NCBI GenBank assembly: GCA_947166705.1
Contig: CAMVFE010000018.1
Coordinates: 1 to 45,525 of the forward strand
Reading direction: 5' to 3'
DNA length: 45,525 bases
Origin: an uncultured Clostridia bacterium
Lineage (GTDB): Bacteria > Bacillota > Clostridia > Christensenellales > Aristaeellaceae
A program made the position numbers and the translations under genes. Numbering within the stretch: the first letter of the stretch is position 1; each line of letters opens with the position of its first letter. A model generated the notes under the pieces. That model worked only from the letters and a program-made list of their open reading frames with translations. It ran no database searches and was not told where the DNA came from. Of the stretch, positions 25,301-32,655 are shown piece after piece.

Positions 25301-26392
25301 TTCGACCTGCTGGCCAGCGGGGAGATTCAGTACATCGTGTATACCGGCGCGCTGCTGGATGACACGGTACAGGACTACATTGCCCTGCACCGCCGCGCGC
25401 TGGCGCTGGGCATCCCCTGCTTCACCAGCCTGGATACGGCCCGCGCGCTGACGACGACCCTGCTCTCCCGCTATTCGGAGGAGAACACGGAGCTGGTGGA
25501 TCTGAACCGGATGCGCTCCGCGCGCCAGAAGCTCCGCTTCGTCAAGATGCAGGCCACGGGCAACGACTATATCCTGATCGACGACCGCGAGGAAAAGGTC
25601 GAAGGGATGGAAAGCCTCTGCGTCCGCCTCTGCGAGAATCATTTCGGCGCCGGCGCGGAAGGGCTCGCCGTCCTGCGGCCGAGCAGCCGGGCGGATATCC
25701 GGATGCTCCTGTTCAACCGGGACGGTACCCGTGGCGCCACCGGCGGAAACGCGCTGCGGTGCGTCGCCAAGTACCTCCGGGACCGCGCTCTGGTCTCCGG
25801 GGAGGAAATCACCGTGGAAACCGACGGCGGCATCCGGACCCTCTGGCCGGTGACCCGCTTCGGCCAGGTCAGCTCCGTCACGATCGACATGGGGCCGGTC
25901 TCCTTCGAGCCTGCCCGGGTGCCCGTGAAGCTGGACTGTGAGCAGGCCATTGACGTCCCGCTCCGGATCCCCGTCCCGGGACGGGAGCACGGGACGGATC
26001 CGCTGGAGTTCCGGGCGACCTGCGTCTCCGTCGGCAATCCCCACTGCGTCGTCTTCACCGATGAAATCGACCTGCTGGACATTCCCCGCCTGGGGCCGCT
26101 CTTCGAGCATGCGGAGATCTTCCCGGACCGCGTGAACACGGAGTTCGTCCGCGTCGTGAATTCCACCACCCTGCGCATGCGGATCTGGGAGCGCGGCAGC
26201 GGGGAAACCACCGCCTGCGGAACGGGCGCCTGCGCCGCGGCCTGCGCCGCGGTGGTCAACGGATACGCCCTGGAAGGGACGGATATCCAGGTCCAGGTGC
26301 CCGGCGGAAGCCTGTATGTACGCTACGAGGGCGGCCGCGTCACCCTTCGGGGCAGCGTGGATCAGGTCTACGAGGCCGAGGCGGAATACTGA
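22325..26392 (+). CDS. carB-dapF: Fusion: carbamoyl-phosphate synthase large subunit + diaminopimelate epimerase
   Basis: One uninterrupted 1355-codon frame. Residues 1 to about 1065 are a full CarB: two ATP-grasp halves (first from VLMIGSGPIVIGQ, second from VLGSGPIRIGQGIEFDYSS near 547) and an MGS-like allosteric domain (about 930-1065). From about residue 1070 (LRFVKMQATGNDYILID) a complete DapF of about 286 residues follows. Both catalytic cysteines are kept: Cys1146 in GGNALRC and Cys1298 in ETTACGTGAC. DapF turns LL- into meso-diaminopimelate for lysine and peptidoglycan. The ATG at 22325 has GGAGGGG upstream and overlaps carA. The joint at residues about 1060-1070 has no stop, frameshift or clear internal ribosome site. 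That both activities survive is inferred from intact motifs. Confidence 0.95.
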   Translation: MPKDERIRKVLMIGSGPIVIGQAAEFDYAGAQACRVLRQEGIRVALVNSNPATIMTDQALADEIYLEPLTVPTLKRIIRREKPDSLLAGLGGQTALTLAMQLQAEGFLEREGVRLIGVNTDAIEKAEDRKLFKETMEAIGQPVIPSGIATTVEEALSVAEEIGYPVIVRPAYTLGGAGGGSAADEAALREIAANGLTLSPITQVLIEKSVAGWKEIEFEVMRDGIGNVIAVCSMENVDPVGVHTGDSVVVAPALTLSDREYQMLRSASLDIISALGIVGGCNCQFALHPESFEYAVIEVNPRVSRSSALASKATGYPIAKVATRIALGYTLDEIRNEVTGRTCACFEPTLDYVVVKMPKWPFDKFVSASRTLGTQMKATGEVMAIGPSFEMALMKAVRGAEIGQDTLNRDARDPAPLRERLLRIDDHRLFTVFEALKAGVSVEEIHGITKIDEFFLWKLKGLAEFEKSIAGGLTDAQYFEGKRLGYPDAALRRLSGRQELPRSETVYRMVDTCAAEFDAETPYFYAVPSEPSALSVCESRSHPRSGRPVLLVLGSGPIRIGQGIEFDYSSVHCVWTLRELGYDVVIVNNNPETVSTDYDTADRLYFEPLTEEDVLRIIGVEKPEGVVVAFGGQTAIRLVQALDRHGIPILGTSADGIDLAEDRSRFDALLERFGIRRPQGASVLTLEEALEAAHRLGFPVLLRPSYVIGGQNMTIARRDEDVVTYMRRILAHGIENPVLVDQYMPGTELEVDVISDGKDVLIPGIMQHVERAGVHSGDSIAVYPPYTLDDHMMDTVVAASRRLALALGTKGLVNIQYLVFRGELYVIEVNPRASRTVPYISKVTGVPMVDLAARVMLGQPLARLGFGTGLRTPPPYSAVKVPVFSFEKLTDANAYLGPEMKSTGEVLGIGKNVSEALFKGLTAAGMRVTGAEEEAGVLLSVADYDYPEIINLARRFHDLHCRLYATAGTAETIAKLGIPVRPVAGIRESDHAFDLLASGEIQYIVYTGALLDDTVQDYIALHRRALALGIPCFTSLDTARALTTTLLSRYSEENTELVDLNRMRSARQKLRFVKMQATGNDYILIDDREEKVEGMESLCVRLCENHFGAGAEGLAVLRPSSRADIRMLLFNRDGTRGATGGNALRCVAKYLRDRALVSGEEITVETDGGIRTLWPVTRFGQVSSVTIDMGPVSFEPARVPVKLDCEQAIDVPLRIPVPGREHGTDPLEFRATCVSVGNPHCVVFTDEIDLLDIPRLGPLFEHAEIFPDRVNTEFVRVVNSTTLRMRIWERGSGETTACGTGACAAACAAVVNGYALEGTDIQVQVPGGSLYVRYEGGRVTLRGSVDQVYEAEAEY

Positions 26393-26538
26393 GCGTCCCG
26401 ACGCTCTCCGGTACATAACGGCGGGCGGAACCGCTTCCTGTGGAAAACGGAGGCCGGAGGAAAAAGGAAAACAGCAGCGCGGCCGCAAACGCCGCGTCCG
26501 GAAAAAACGGATCAATGTCAGAAAGGAACGGAAGGAAA

Positions 26539-27816
26539 ATGGGCAACTGCGCGATTGTTGGGATCAACTGGGGAGACGAGGGCAAGGGCCGCATGGTCGA
26601 TCTGCTGACGGAGAAATACGATGTCGTCATCCGCTATCAGGGCGGGGGCAACGCCGGGCATACCGTGATCAATGAATACGGGAAGTTCGCCCTGCATCTG
26701 CTGCCCTCCGGCATCTTCCGCAGGGGGGTTGTCAACATCCTGGGCAACGGCGTGGCTCTGGACCTCGAAAACCTCTGGACGGAGATGGAGCAGGTGCGCT
26801 CCCAGGGCGTGGAGATTACGCCGGAAAGCCTCAGGATCTCCGACCGCGCCTCCCTGCTCCTGCCCTGGCACCGCCAGCTGGACGGGCTGGAGGAAGCCCG
26901 CCTGAAGGACCGCGCCTACGGCTCCACGAAGCAGGGCATCGCGCCGTTCTACTCCGATAAATATCAGAAGAAGACCCTGCTTGCCGGCGAGCTGTTCGAC
27001 CGGGAAGCGCTGAAGGCCCACGCGGCGCAGCTGCTGGAATGGAAGAATCTGACGCTGACCGGCGTCTACGGCGCGGAACCGGCGAAGCTGGAGGACCTGA
27101 TGGCCTGGCTGGACGACTTCGGCGGAAAGCTGAAGCCCTTCATCTGCAATACCACAAAGGTGCTGAGGGACGCCCGCGCCGCGGGGAAGTCCTTCCTGTT
27201 CGAGGCGCAGCTCGGCGCCCTGCGGGATCTGGATTTCGGCATCGTTCCTTACACCACCTCCTCCAATCCCATCGCCTCCTATGCCCCGGTGGGTTCCGGC
27301 TTGCCCGGCGTAGCCATCGATGAAGTGATCGGCGTCGTCAAGGCCTACTCCACCTGCGTGGGCGAAGGTCCCTTCGTCTGCGAAATGTTCGGCGAGGAAG
27401 CGGAGCGCCTGCGCAAGGCCGGCGCGGAATACGGCGCGAAGACCGGGCGGCCCCGCCGGGTCGGCCCGATCGACCTGGTCGCCACCCGCTACGGCGTGGA
27501 AATGCAGGCCGCCACGGTCATCGCGCTGACCAAGCTGGACGTCCTCAGCGACCTGGCGGAGATCCCGGTCTGCGCGCGCTATGAGCTGGACGGGAAGGAA
27601 ATCGACGAATTCCCCTTCCCCACCCTGCTGGACCGCTGCAGGCCCGTCCTGACCTCCGTGCCCGGCTGGCAGCAGGATATCTCCGCCGTCCGCCGCTGGG
27701 AGGATCTGCCGGAGAACGCCCGCAGCTATGTCGCCATGATCGAGAAAGCCATCGGCTGCCCCATCACCTACGTCTCTGTCGGTCCCGAGCGCGACGCGTA
27801 TATCTACAGGGGGTAA
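26539..27816 (+). CDS. purA: Adenylosuccinate synthetase
   Basis: Joins IMP and aspartate with GTP, the first committed step to AMP. The 425-residue protein begins MGNCAIVGINWGDEGKGRMV with the family P-loop WGDEGKG, then GGGNAGHTV and the GIAPFYSDK/YTTSSNP segments. The ATG at 26539 follows AAAGGAACGGAAGGAAA; in-frame starts further upstream would add a basic, low-complexity leader not seen in the family. It is 146 bases after carB-dapF with no promoter or terminator visible between, so probably the same operon. Confidence 0.95.
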   Translation: MGNCAIVGINWGDEGKGRMVDLLTEKYDVVIRYQGGGNAGHTVINEYGKFALHLLPSGIFRRGVVNILGNGVALDLENLWTEMEQVRSQGVEITPESLRISDRASLLLPWHRQLDGLEEARLKDRAYGSTKQGIAPFYSDKYQKKTLLAGELFDREALKAHAAQLLEWKNLTLTGVYGAEPAKLEDLMAWLDDFGGKLKPFICNTTKVLRDARAAGKSFLFEAQLGALRDLDFGIVPYTTSSNPIASYAPVGSGLPGVAIDEVIGVVKAYSTCVGEGPFVCEMFGEEAERLRKAGAEYGAKTGRPRRVGPIDLVATRYGVEMQAATVIALTKLDVLSDLAEIPVCARYELDGKEIDEFPFPTLLDRCRPVLTSVPGWQQDISAVRRWEDLPENARSYVAMIEKAIGCPITYVSVGPERDAYIYRG

Positions 27817-27866
27817 GCCGGAAAGACTCCCCGACGGGATTCTGCCTGCCCGAATACCCCCTGACG

Positions 27867-27891
27867 CGGCGCCGGCCGGCGGCCGGCGCCG
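27867..27891. repeat. GC-only hairpin between purA and purB
   Basis: Arms of 11 bases (CGGCGCCGGCC and its complement) around a 3-base loop form a very stable hairpin 20 bases before the purB ribosome binding site. There is no U tract on either strand, so it is probably not a terminator; it may be an mRNA processing or stability element. Confidence 0.75.
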
Positions 27892-27922
27892 ACACCCAAC
27901 CGATCAGTCTGTGAGGATCAGC

Positions 27923-29338
27923 ATGTACGATCAGTATGAGTCTCCCCTTTCCTCCCGCTATGCCAGCCCTTTCATGCTGGAGCTTTTCTCTGCCCGTACC
28001 CGGATCCGGACGTGGCGGAGGCTCTGGACGGAGCTGGCCCGCGCCGAGAGCGCGCTGGGGCTTCCCATCTCGGAAAGCCAGGTGAAGGCCCTGGAGCAGC
28101 ATCAGGATGATATCGATTTTGAGGCCGCCGCCGCCCGGGAAAAGGAAGTACGCCATGATGTCATGGCCCACGTGCACACCTATGGGCTGGCCGCGCCGGA
28201 GGCTGCCGGCATCATTCATCTGGGCGCCACCTCCTGCTATGTAACGGATAACGGGGATCTGATCCTTTACCGCGAGGCCCTGCGGTATCTCCGGGGCGAG
28301 CTCCTGAAGGTGATGAAAAACCTGGCCGCCTTCGCGGACCGGTACAAATCCCTCCCCACCCTGGGCTATACGCACTATCAGCCCGCCCAGCTGGTCACGG
28401 TCGGAAAGCGGGCGGCCCTCTGGCTGCAGGATTTTGCCTCCGACCTGGAGGAGCTGGATTTTGTCCTTTCTTCTATACCGTTTCTGGGCTGCCGCGGCGC
28501 CACGGGCACCGAAGCCAGCCTGCTGGAGCTTTTTGACGGGGATCAGGAAAAGGTGCGGGAGCTGAACCGCCGGCTCATGGCCAGCTTCGGCTTTGAGCGG
28601 CTGTGGTCCGTCTCCGGCCAGACCTATCCGCGGAAGCTGGACAGCCGGATCCTCTCCTGCCTGAGCGCCGTCGCCCAGAGCGCTTACCGCTTCGCGAACG
28701 ACCTCCGGCTTCTGCAGCACGACCGCCAGGTGGAGGAACCCTTTGAACAGCACCAGATCGGGTCCTCCGCCATGCCCTATAAGCGCAATCCCATGCGCTG
28801 CGAGCGCATCTGCTCCCTGAGCCGGTACCTGATGGCGGACGCGCTGAATCCCGCCATGACCGCCTCCACCCAGTGGCTGGAGCGGACGCTGGATGATTCC
28901 GCCAACCGCCGCATCTCCCTTCCGGAGGGCTTTCTCTGCGCAGATGCCGTCCTGCGGCTGATGCAGAATGTCACCGCCGGCCTTCATGTCAATGAAAAAA
29001 TCATTGCCCGCGCGGTGGAGGAATATCTTCCCTTCATTGCCACCGAAAACCTGATGATGGAGGCTGTCAAGCAGGGTGCGGACCGCCAGCAGGCCCATGA
29101 GGCAATCCGCCGCTGCTCCATGGAGGCCACGGCCCGCATGAAGAACGGCGAACCCTGCAACCTGCCGGAGCTTCTGGCCGCCGATCCGGAGTTCCATCTC
29201 TCCGAGGCGGAAATCCGCGCCGGGCTGCAGCCGGAAAAATATATCGGCCGCTGCGCGGAGCAGGTGGAAGAGTTCCTGGCCGTCCTTCGGCCCCTGCTGG
29301 ATCCGGTGGCGGTCTCCGGGGTGGACATCAGCGTCTGA
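27923..29338 (+). CDS. purB: Adenylosuccinate lyase
   Basis: Acts twice in purine synthesis, cleaving SAICAR and adenylosuccinate with release of fumarate. The 471-residue member of the fumarase/aspartase superfamily has the signature loop GSSAMPYKRNP, the conserved GYTHYQPAQ segment with a catalytic His, and HLGATSCYVTDN. The ATG at 27923 follows TGAGGA by 6 bases. It lies 106 bases after purA, giving the complete IMP-to-AMP branch in two adjacent genes. Confidence 0.96.
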   Translation: MYDQYESPLSSRYASPFMLELFSARTRIRTWRRLWTELARAESALGLPISESQVKALEQHQDDIDFEAAAAREKEVRHDVMAHVHTYGLAAPEAAGIIHLGATSCYVTDNGDLILYREALRYLRGELLKVMKNLAAFADRYKSLPTLGYTHYQPAQLVTVGKRAALWLQDFASDLEELDFVLSSIPFLGCRGATGTEASLLELFDGDQEKVRELNRRLMASFGFERLWSVSGQTYPRKLDSRILSCLSAVAQSAYRFANDLRLLQHDRQVEEPFEQHQIGSSAMPYKRNPMRCERICSLSRYLMADALNPAMTASTQWLERTLDDSANRRISLPEGFLCADAVLRLMQNVTAGLHVNEKIIARAVEEYLPFIATENLMMEAVKQGADRQQAHEAIRRCSMEATARMKNGEPCNLPELLAADPEFHLSEAEIRAGLQPEKYIGRCAEQVEEFLAVLRPLLDPVAVSGVDISV

Positions 29339-29458
29339 GACGTTTTTTCCCGGCGGTTTATTCCGTCGGTTTCTTATTCCGGGCGTCCGTCGGCTGCCCG
29401 GATATGATTCATGATCCGTTTTCCGCGGAAGAATTTCAATCGTTGAGGTGCACTTCCT

Positions 29459-30022
29459 ATGTCTTTGGGGGATGTTCTGCTGATTGCCTTCGGTCTGGCC
29501 ATGGACGCTTTCGCCGTTTCCGTCTGCAAGGGACTGGCGATGGCACGGCTGGACTGGAAAAAGGCCCTGATCATCGCGTCCTGGTTCGCTTTTTTTCAGA
29601 TGCTCATGCCCGCGGCTGGCTATCTGGCCGGATCCCGGTTCAGCGCCTTCGTCGCCAGCGTGGACCATTGGATCGCCTTTGTCCTCCTGTCGCTGATCGG
29701 CGGCAACATGATCCGGGAATTCTTTCATCCCGACGAGGAGAAGGCCAATGACGACGTCTCCTTCGGGATCATGCTGCCCCTGGCTGTCGCGACGAGCATC
29801 GACGCCCTGGTCACGGGCATCACCTTCGCGTTCCTCTCGGTAAATCTCTGGATCTCCATCCTGCTGATCGGTCTGATCACCTTCGCACTCTGTGTCGCGG
29901 GGGTCCTGCTCGGCAGGCAGGCAGGCCGCCGTCTTGAAAAATACGCCTCCATGCTGGGAGGCGCGGTCCTGATCCTGATCGGCCTGAAAATACTGATCGA
30001 ACATCTCTCCGGCCTGGCCTGA
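29459..30022 (+). CDS. mntP: Manganese efflux pump MntP
   Basis: An integral membrane exporter of Mn(II), 187 residues with about six hydrophobic helices in two similar halves. The conserved acidic motifs are GLAMDAFAVSVCKG in helix 1 and VATSIDALVTG in the second half, as in MntP/YebN. The GAGG at 29443-29446 is the likely ribosome site. The 120-base gap after purB was inspected for a yybP-ykoY manganese riboswitch; none was recognised. A strong hairpin follows at 30036. Confidence 0.92.
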   Translation: MSLGDVLLIAFGLAMDAFAVSVCKGLAMARLDWKKALIIASWFAFFQMLMPAAGYLAGSRFSAFVASVDHWIAFVLLSLIGGNMIREFFHPDEEKANDDVSFGIMLPLAVATSIDALVTGITFAFLSVNLWISILLIGLITFALCVAGVLLGRQAGRRLEKYASMLGGAVLILIGLKILIEHLSGLA

Positions 30023-30035
30023 CCGGTACAGAAAT

Positions 30036-30063
30036 CCCCGGCAGTCCCGATGGACTGCCGGGG
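30036..30063. terminator. Hairpin after mntP
   Basis: A perfect 12-base stem CCCCGGCAGTCC / GGACTGCCGGGG with loop CGAT, 13 bases after the mntP stop, followed by TATATTTA on the plus strand. It lies between the convergent mntP and PspC-domain genes and could serve both. The rest of the gap to 30175 shows nothing. Confidence 0.75.
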
Positions 30064-30175
30064 TATATTTACAGGCTGCCTGCCGTTTCCGTTATTGCGG
30101 CCATGGTCGTCATGTCTGTTCTGAACCGTCCCGTATGCCGCGGAAGTCAGCGCAATGGTGCTGCTTGTGCAGGAA

Positions 30176-30442
30176 TCATTCCTCCGGCAGAACAAACGAG
30201 CAGATGAAGTACAGCAGAATGCCGGTTCCCCAGCCGAAAGCCAGCACGGCCCAGGCGATCCGGATGATCGTCGGATCAACCCCCAGATACTCCGCAAGCC
30301 CTCCGCACACGCCGGCGATCTTCTTGTCCGAAGCGCTCTTGTGCAGGCGTCCCTGCGTCGTCCCCCTGTTGTTGCTGACGAAATACTGGTAAATGAAATA
30401 CCCGATGGCTAAACCCGCTGCGATGGACATAATTCTGGTCAT
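30176..30442 (-). CDS. Small PspC-domain membrane protein
   Basis: An 88-residue protein. The start MTRIMSIAAGLAIGYFIYQY at 30442 has GGAGGAGGT 9 bases upstream, which decides against longer in-frame starts. An N-terminal membrane helix (about 4-22) is followed by a PspC domain with the typical KKIAGVCGGLAEYLGVDPTI and a second hydrophobic helix (IAWAVLAFGWGTGILLYFIC). PspC-domain proteins sense or stabilise the membrane under envelope stress; no other psp genes are present. A long leader with a hairpin separates it from its probable promoter. Confidence 0.88.
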   Translation of the reverse strand: MTRIMSIAAGLAIGYFIYQYFVSNNRGTTQGRLHKSASDKKIAGVCGGLAEYLGVDPTIIRIAWAVLAFGWGTGILLYFICSFVLPEE

Positions 30443-30499
30443 GGTCGTATACCTCCTCCATAAGTTGCCTGGCATTCTTCCCGCGGAAAATGCAAAGCC

Positions 30500-30532
30500 A
30501 TCCTGCCGGGCGGTCATGCTGCCCGGCAGGAT
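30500..30532. repeat. Inverted repeat in the leader of the PspC-domain gene
   Basis: Perfect 12-base arms ATCCTGCCGGGC / GCCCGGCAGGAT around a 9-base loop, about 60 bases upstream of the start codon and downstream of the likely promoter. It has no U tract on the minus strand. It could be an operator or an RNA structure controlling the gene. The rest of the 338-base gap 30443-30780 holds only the possible promoter at 30622-30630. Confidence 0.7.
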
Positions 30533-30621
30533 CCCCGCGCCGGAAGAAACACCGGCGGTCTGAAAACTCATTCCGCTTCGCTGGCTGTTCGGCCAGGGCT
30601 TGTTCCCCTGACCATGAGCGA

Positions 30622-30630
30622 AGTATATCA
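30622..30630 (-). promoter_or_regulatory. Possible extended -10 promoter of the PspC-domain gene
   Basis: On the minus strand TGATATACT gives an extended -10 (TG-n-TATACT). No good -35 hexamer lies 16-18 bases upstream. Confidence 0.45.
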
Positions 30631-30780
30631 CCCGCGGGAAGGGAAAAACAGGGTAAAGGAAGAAAAATAAGGATCGTTATTTCTCCGCTGATAAGAAAAA
30701 CCGAATGCGCTGCGCCGTTCTCCTTCCCGGTATCTTTCCGAAGAAGCCCCATATCTGATCCTTGCGGCGCAGCCGCCTTC

Positions 30781-31776
30781 TCAGAACAGGTCCAGGGAGC
30801 TGTCCAGGTAGATTTCCTCCCGAACCTGCAGCTGGTATTCCGGCCGGGTCAAATAGTACAGCAGGAACTCCAGAATCATCGCGCTGCCCAGGCTCCGCCC
30901 CTCGATCTTAAAGTGGGAAAACCCGCCCGGCAGATAAACTTCCTGTATTTCCCGGATTCCGATGAAGCCGGGATTCCGCATCGCGTCGGAGAAGCGGTAT
31001 CCCCGCCGGGCATCGGGAGAAACGCAGAGATGGTCTTCGCAATCCTCCCCCAGGTTTTTCCGGCAGACGTTCTCATAGCACGCCTTCCGGTCGGGGCAGT
31101 CAAACCAGCAGGCCTCATTGCAGAGGAATTCCACCTTCCCCTTCCATTCCCGCGGCAGGGAGCGAAGCCGCTCCGTCTCCCTGTTCAGCCGGAAGTCCGG
31201 CACCACATAGTGGAACGCCGGCCGCGCGAGCTCCGCCTCCAGCTGCCGGAACTCCCTCAGCACTTTGGTGGTGGAGGAAACAAAATAAAACCCGGGATAT
31301 TTATCCTGAAGGTAATCCAGCAGCAGATCCGAGCTGAGGATCACGCCGGAAGGAACGGGACCGGTCTTTTCAAACAGGGTGCACAGCCGGTTGCAGCCGG
31401 GGTCGGAAAGATCCTCCTTCCGAAGCAGGGAATTGCTGAAGGTCAGCCGGGCGGATATGCCGTATTCCCGCATCAGCGCCGCTGCTATCTCCGGATCCGT
31501 CTGTCCGAAACCGGCTCTTCCCCCGTCCCATCGGCAGCCCGCGGGCGCGCCGTAAATTGATCCGATGGTGCACCAGTCGTAAAACCATTCCCTGCGGGCC
31601 CGGAAAATCGGCAGGAATCGCTGATACAGCTCACAGAATTCAAACAGTCCCGGAAGATGGTATACAGCCTGCATCCGCGGCAGCTCGGTCTCCCGCCTGC
31701 CCGTGGTTTCAGCCGGTCCGCGAAGGTCTTCGGCGCTGATCCCGTCATCGTTTGTGGCCAGGATTCTTTTGCTCAT
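30781..31776 (-). CDS. Cysteine-cluster protein, peptidase U32-like; SurE-like N-terminus
   Basis: A 331-residue protein that I cannot name with certainty. The C-terminal half has a seven-cysteine cluster (C219, C223, C227, C233, C238, C246, C251) starting LCNEACWFDCP and then FKIEGRS (289-295), both reminiscent of U32-family proteins, which use such cysteines for an iron-sulfur cluster. The preceding part could be the TIM-barrel core (SGVILSSDLLLDYLQ, GFYFVSSTTKVL). Oddly, the first residues MSKRILATNDDGISAEDL look like the metal-binding N-terminus of SurE, but nothing else of SurE follows. The start at 31776 has GGAGG 6 bases upstream. It lies 38 bases after the GNAT gene, so the two probably form an operon. 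Confidence 0.55.
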   Translation of the reverse strand: MSKRILATNDDGISAEDLRGPAETTGRRETELPRMQAVYHLPGLFEFCELYQRFLPIFRARREWFYDWCTIGSIYGAPAGCRWDGGRAGFGQTDPEIAAALMREYGISARLTFSNSLLRKEDLSDPGCNRLCTLFEKTGPVPSGVILSSDLLLDYLQDKYPGFYFVSSTTKVLREFRQLEAELARPAFHYVVPDFRLNRETERLRSLPREWKGKVEFLCNEACWFDCPDRKACYENVCRKNLGEDCEDHLCVSPDARRGYRFSDAMRNPGFIGIREIQEVYLPGGFSHFKIEGRSLGSAMILEFLLYYLTRPEYQLQVREEIYLDSSLDLF

Positions 31777-31814
31777 TTTTTCCTCCGCCGCATCTCGTTT
31801 CTTTCCGATCAAAA

Positions 31815-32351
31815 TCAGCAGTCAAACGTATACACATCCGCGATGGAAAATGTGCCGCGGCCCCAGTCTTCAGCCTTTGTGAGAAGATATTCGAAGCCGT
31901 TTTTGATCAGGCACCGCGCTGAAGCTTTGTTTTCGGGAAGCACATGGGCCGTGACCAGCTCAACCTCCGTTTCCTTTTGAATAAACTCCAGCAAAGCCTG
32001 TACGCAGCAGGTCGCAAGGCCCCTCCCCCAGTATTCGGATCGAAGCCTGTACCCGATTGAGATCACTTTTCCGGAGGGCTTGTAATCATAGAGCTCCGCC
32101 AGACCGACCATCACGGACGGATCCGCTTTTTCATATACCCCTGAAATGCACTGCCTGTCCGCGTCAAGGTTCATCCTCCGAAGGGATTCCAGCGCCGTCC
32201 CGGGGGAGCCCTGGCGCTCCGCAAGAAATGCCGGTTCGCAGCGATAGACCAGTGGGTCGGATCTCAGGGCGTTCAGGCTGTTCAGGTCCTGCTTTTCCAG
32301 GCGGTGAATCAGCAGCCGCTCATTTTCAATGAATATAGGATTTCGGCTCAT
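31815..32351 (-). CDS. GNAT family acetyltransferase, RimJ/RimL type
   Basis: A 178-residue N-acetyltransferase. It begins MSRNPIFIENERLLIHRLEK, the usual RimL-like first strand (ERLLIRxL), and has the acetyl-CoA loop YWGRGLAT in GYRLRSEYWGRGLATCC, then HVLPENKASARCLIKNGFE, typical of motif A/B. The start at 32351 follows GGAAGGTG; the in-frame extension upstream covers the promoter and is rejected. The substrate (a protein alpha-amine or a small amine) cannot be told. Confidence 0.88.
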   Translation of the reverse strand: MSRNPIFIENERLLIHRLEKQDLNSLNALRSDPLVYRCEPAFLAERQGSPGTALESLRRMNLDADRQCISGVYEKADPSVMVGLAELYDYKPSGKVISIGYRLRSEYWGRGLATCCVQALLEFIQKETEVELVTAHVLPENKASARCLIKNGFEYLLTKAEDWGRGTFSIADVYTFDC

Positions 32352-32433
32352 TGCACCTTCCCACCCGACAGCGCCGGACCGGGATTCCGCCCGATCCCCT
32401 TCCGCGCCTTTCCTTTCATCCTGTTTCAGGGAC

Positions 32434-32462
32434 AGTATACAGGGCAATTCGCTTTCACGCAA
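32434..32462 (-). promoter_or_regulatory. Promoter of the GNAT gene
   Basis: TTGCGT (32457-32462), a 17-base spacer and TATACT (32434-32439) on the minus strand, giving a leader of about 75 bases. The remainder of the 304-base gap 32352-32655 contains only the terminator at 32568-32609. Confidence 0.55.
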
Positions 32463-32567
32463 CCCGAGCGGTTTTCCATCCGGCAGGCCGGTAAACACGA
32501 TGCGGGCGATGCGGCGCCTGCCCGGTGCGTTCCGTCCGTTCCCGGACGCAGTTTCTGACCCGTTCAT

Positions 32568-32609
32568 AAAAAACAGCCGGAGCAGGAGAGATGCTTCCCC
32601 TGCCCCGGC
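32568..32609 (-). terminator. Terminator of the MBG/MucBP surface-protein gene
   Basis: On the minus strand GCCGG-G-GCAGG...CCTGC-T-CCGGC forms a long stem (32576-32609) followed by TGTTTTTTAT, a classical intrinsic terminator about 45 bases after the stop codon. Confidence 0.88.
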
Positions 32610-32655
32610 CGCCGGGTCAACAGGATTTCAGGCCCGGCTCCTTAAATCCGCCGGA

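Noticed and set aside
22232-26515. A minus-strand open frame of about 1400 codons opposite carB-dapF.
   Set aside because: It is a shadow of the high-GC, codon-biased plus-strand gene: the translation has no recognisable domains, and the sense strand encodes an unmistakable CarB and DapF.
29339-29458. A possible manganese (yybP-ykoY) riboswitch upstream of mntP.
   Set aside because: The conserved core of that motif could not be found and no convincing three-way fold is seen.
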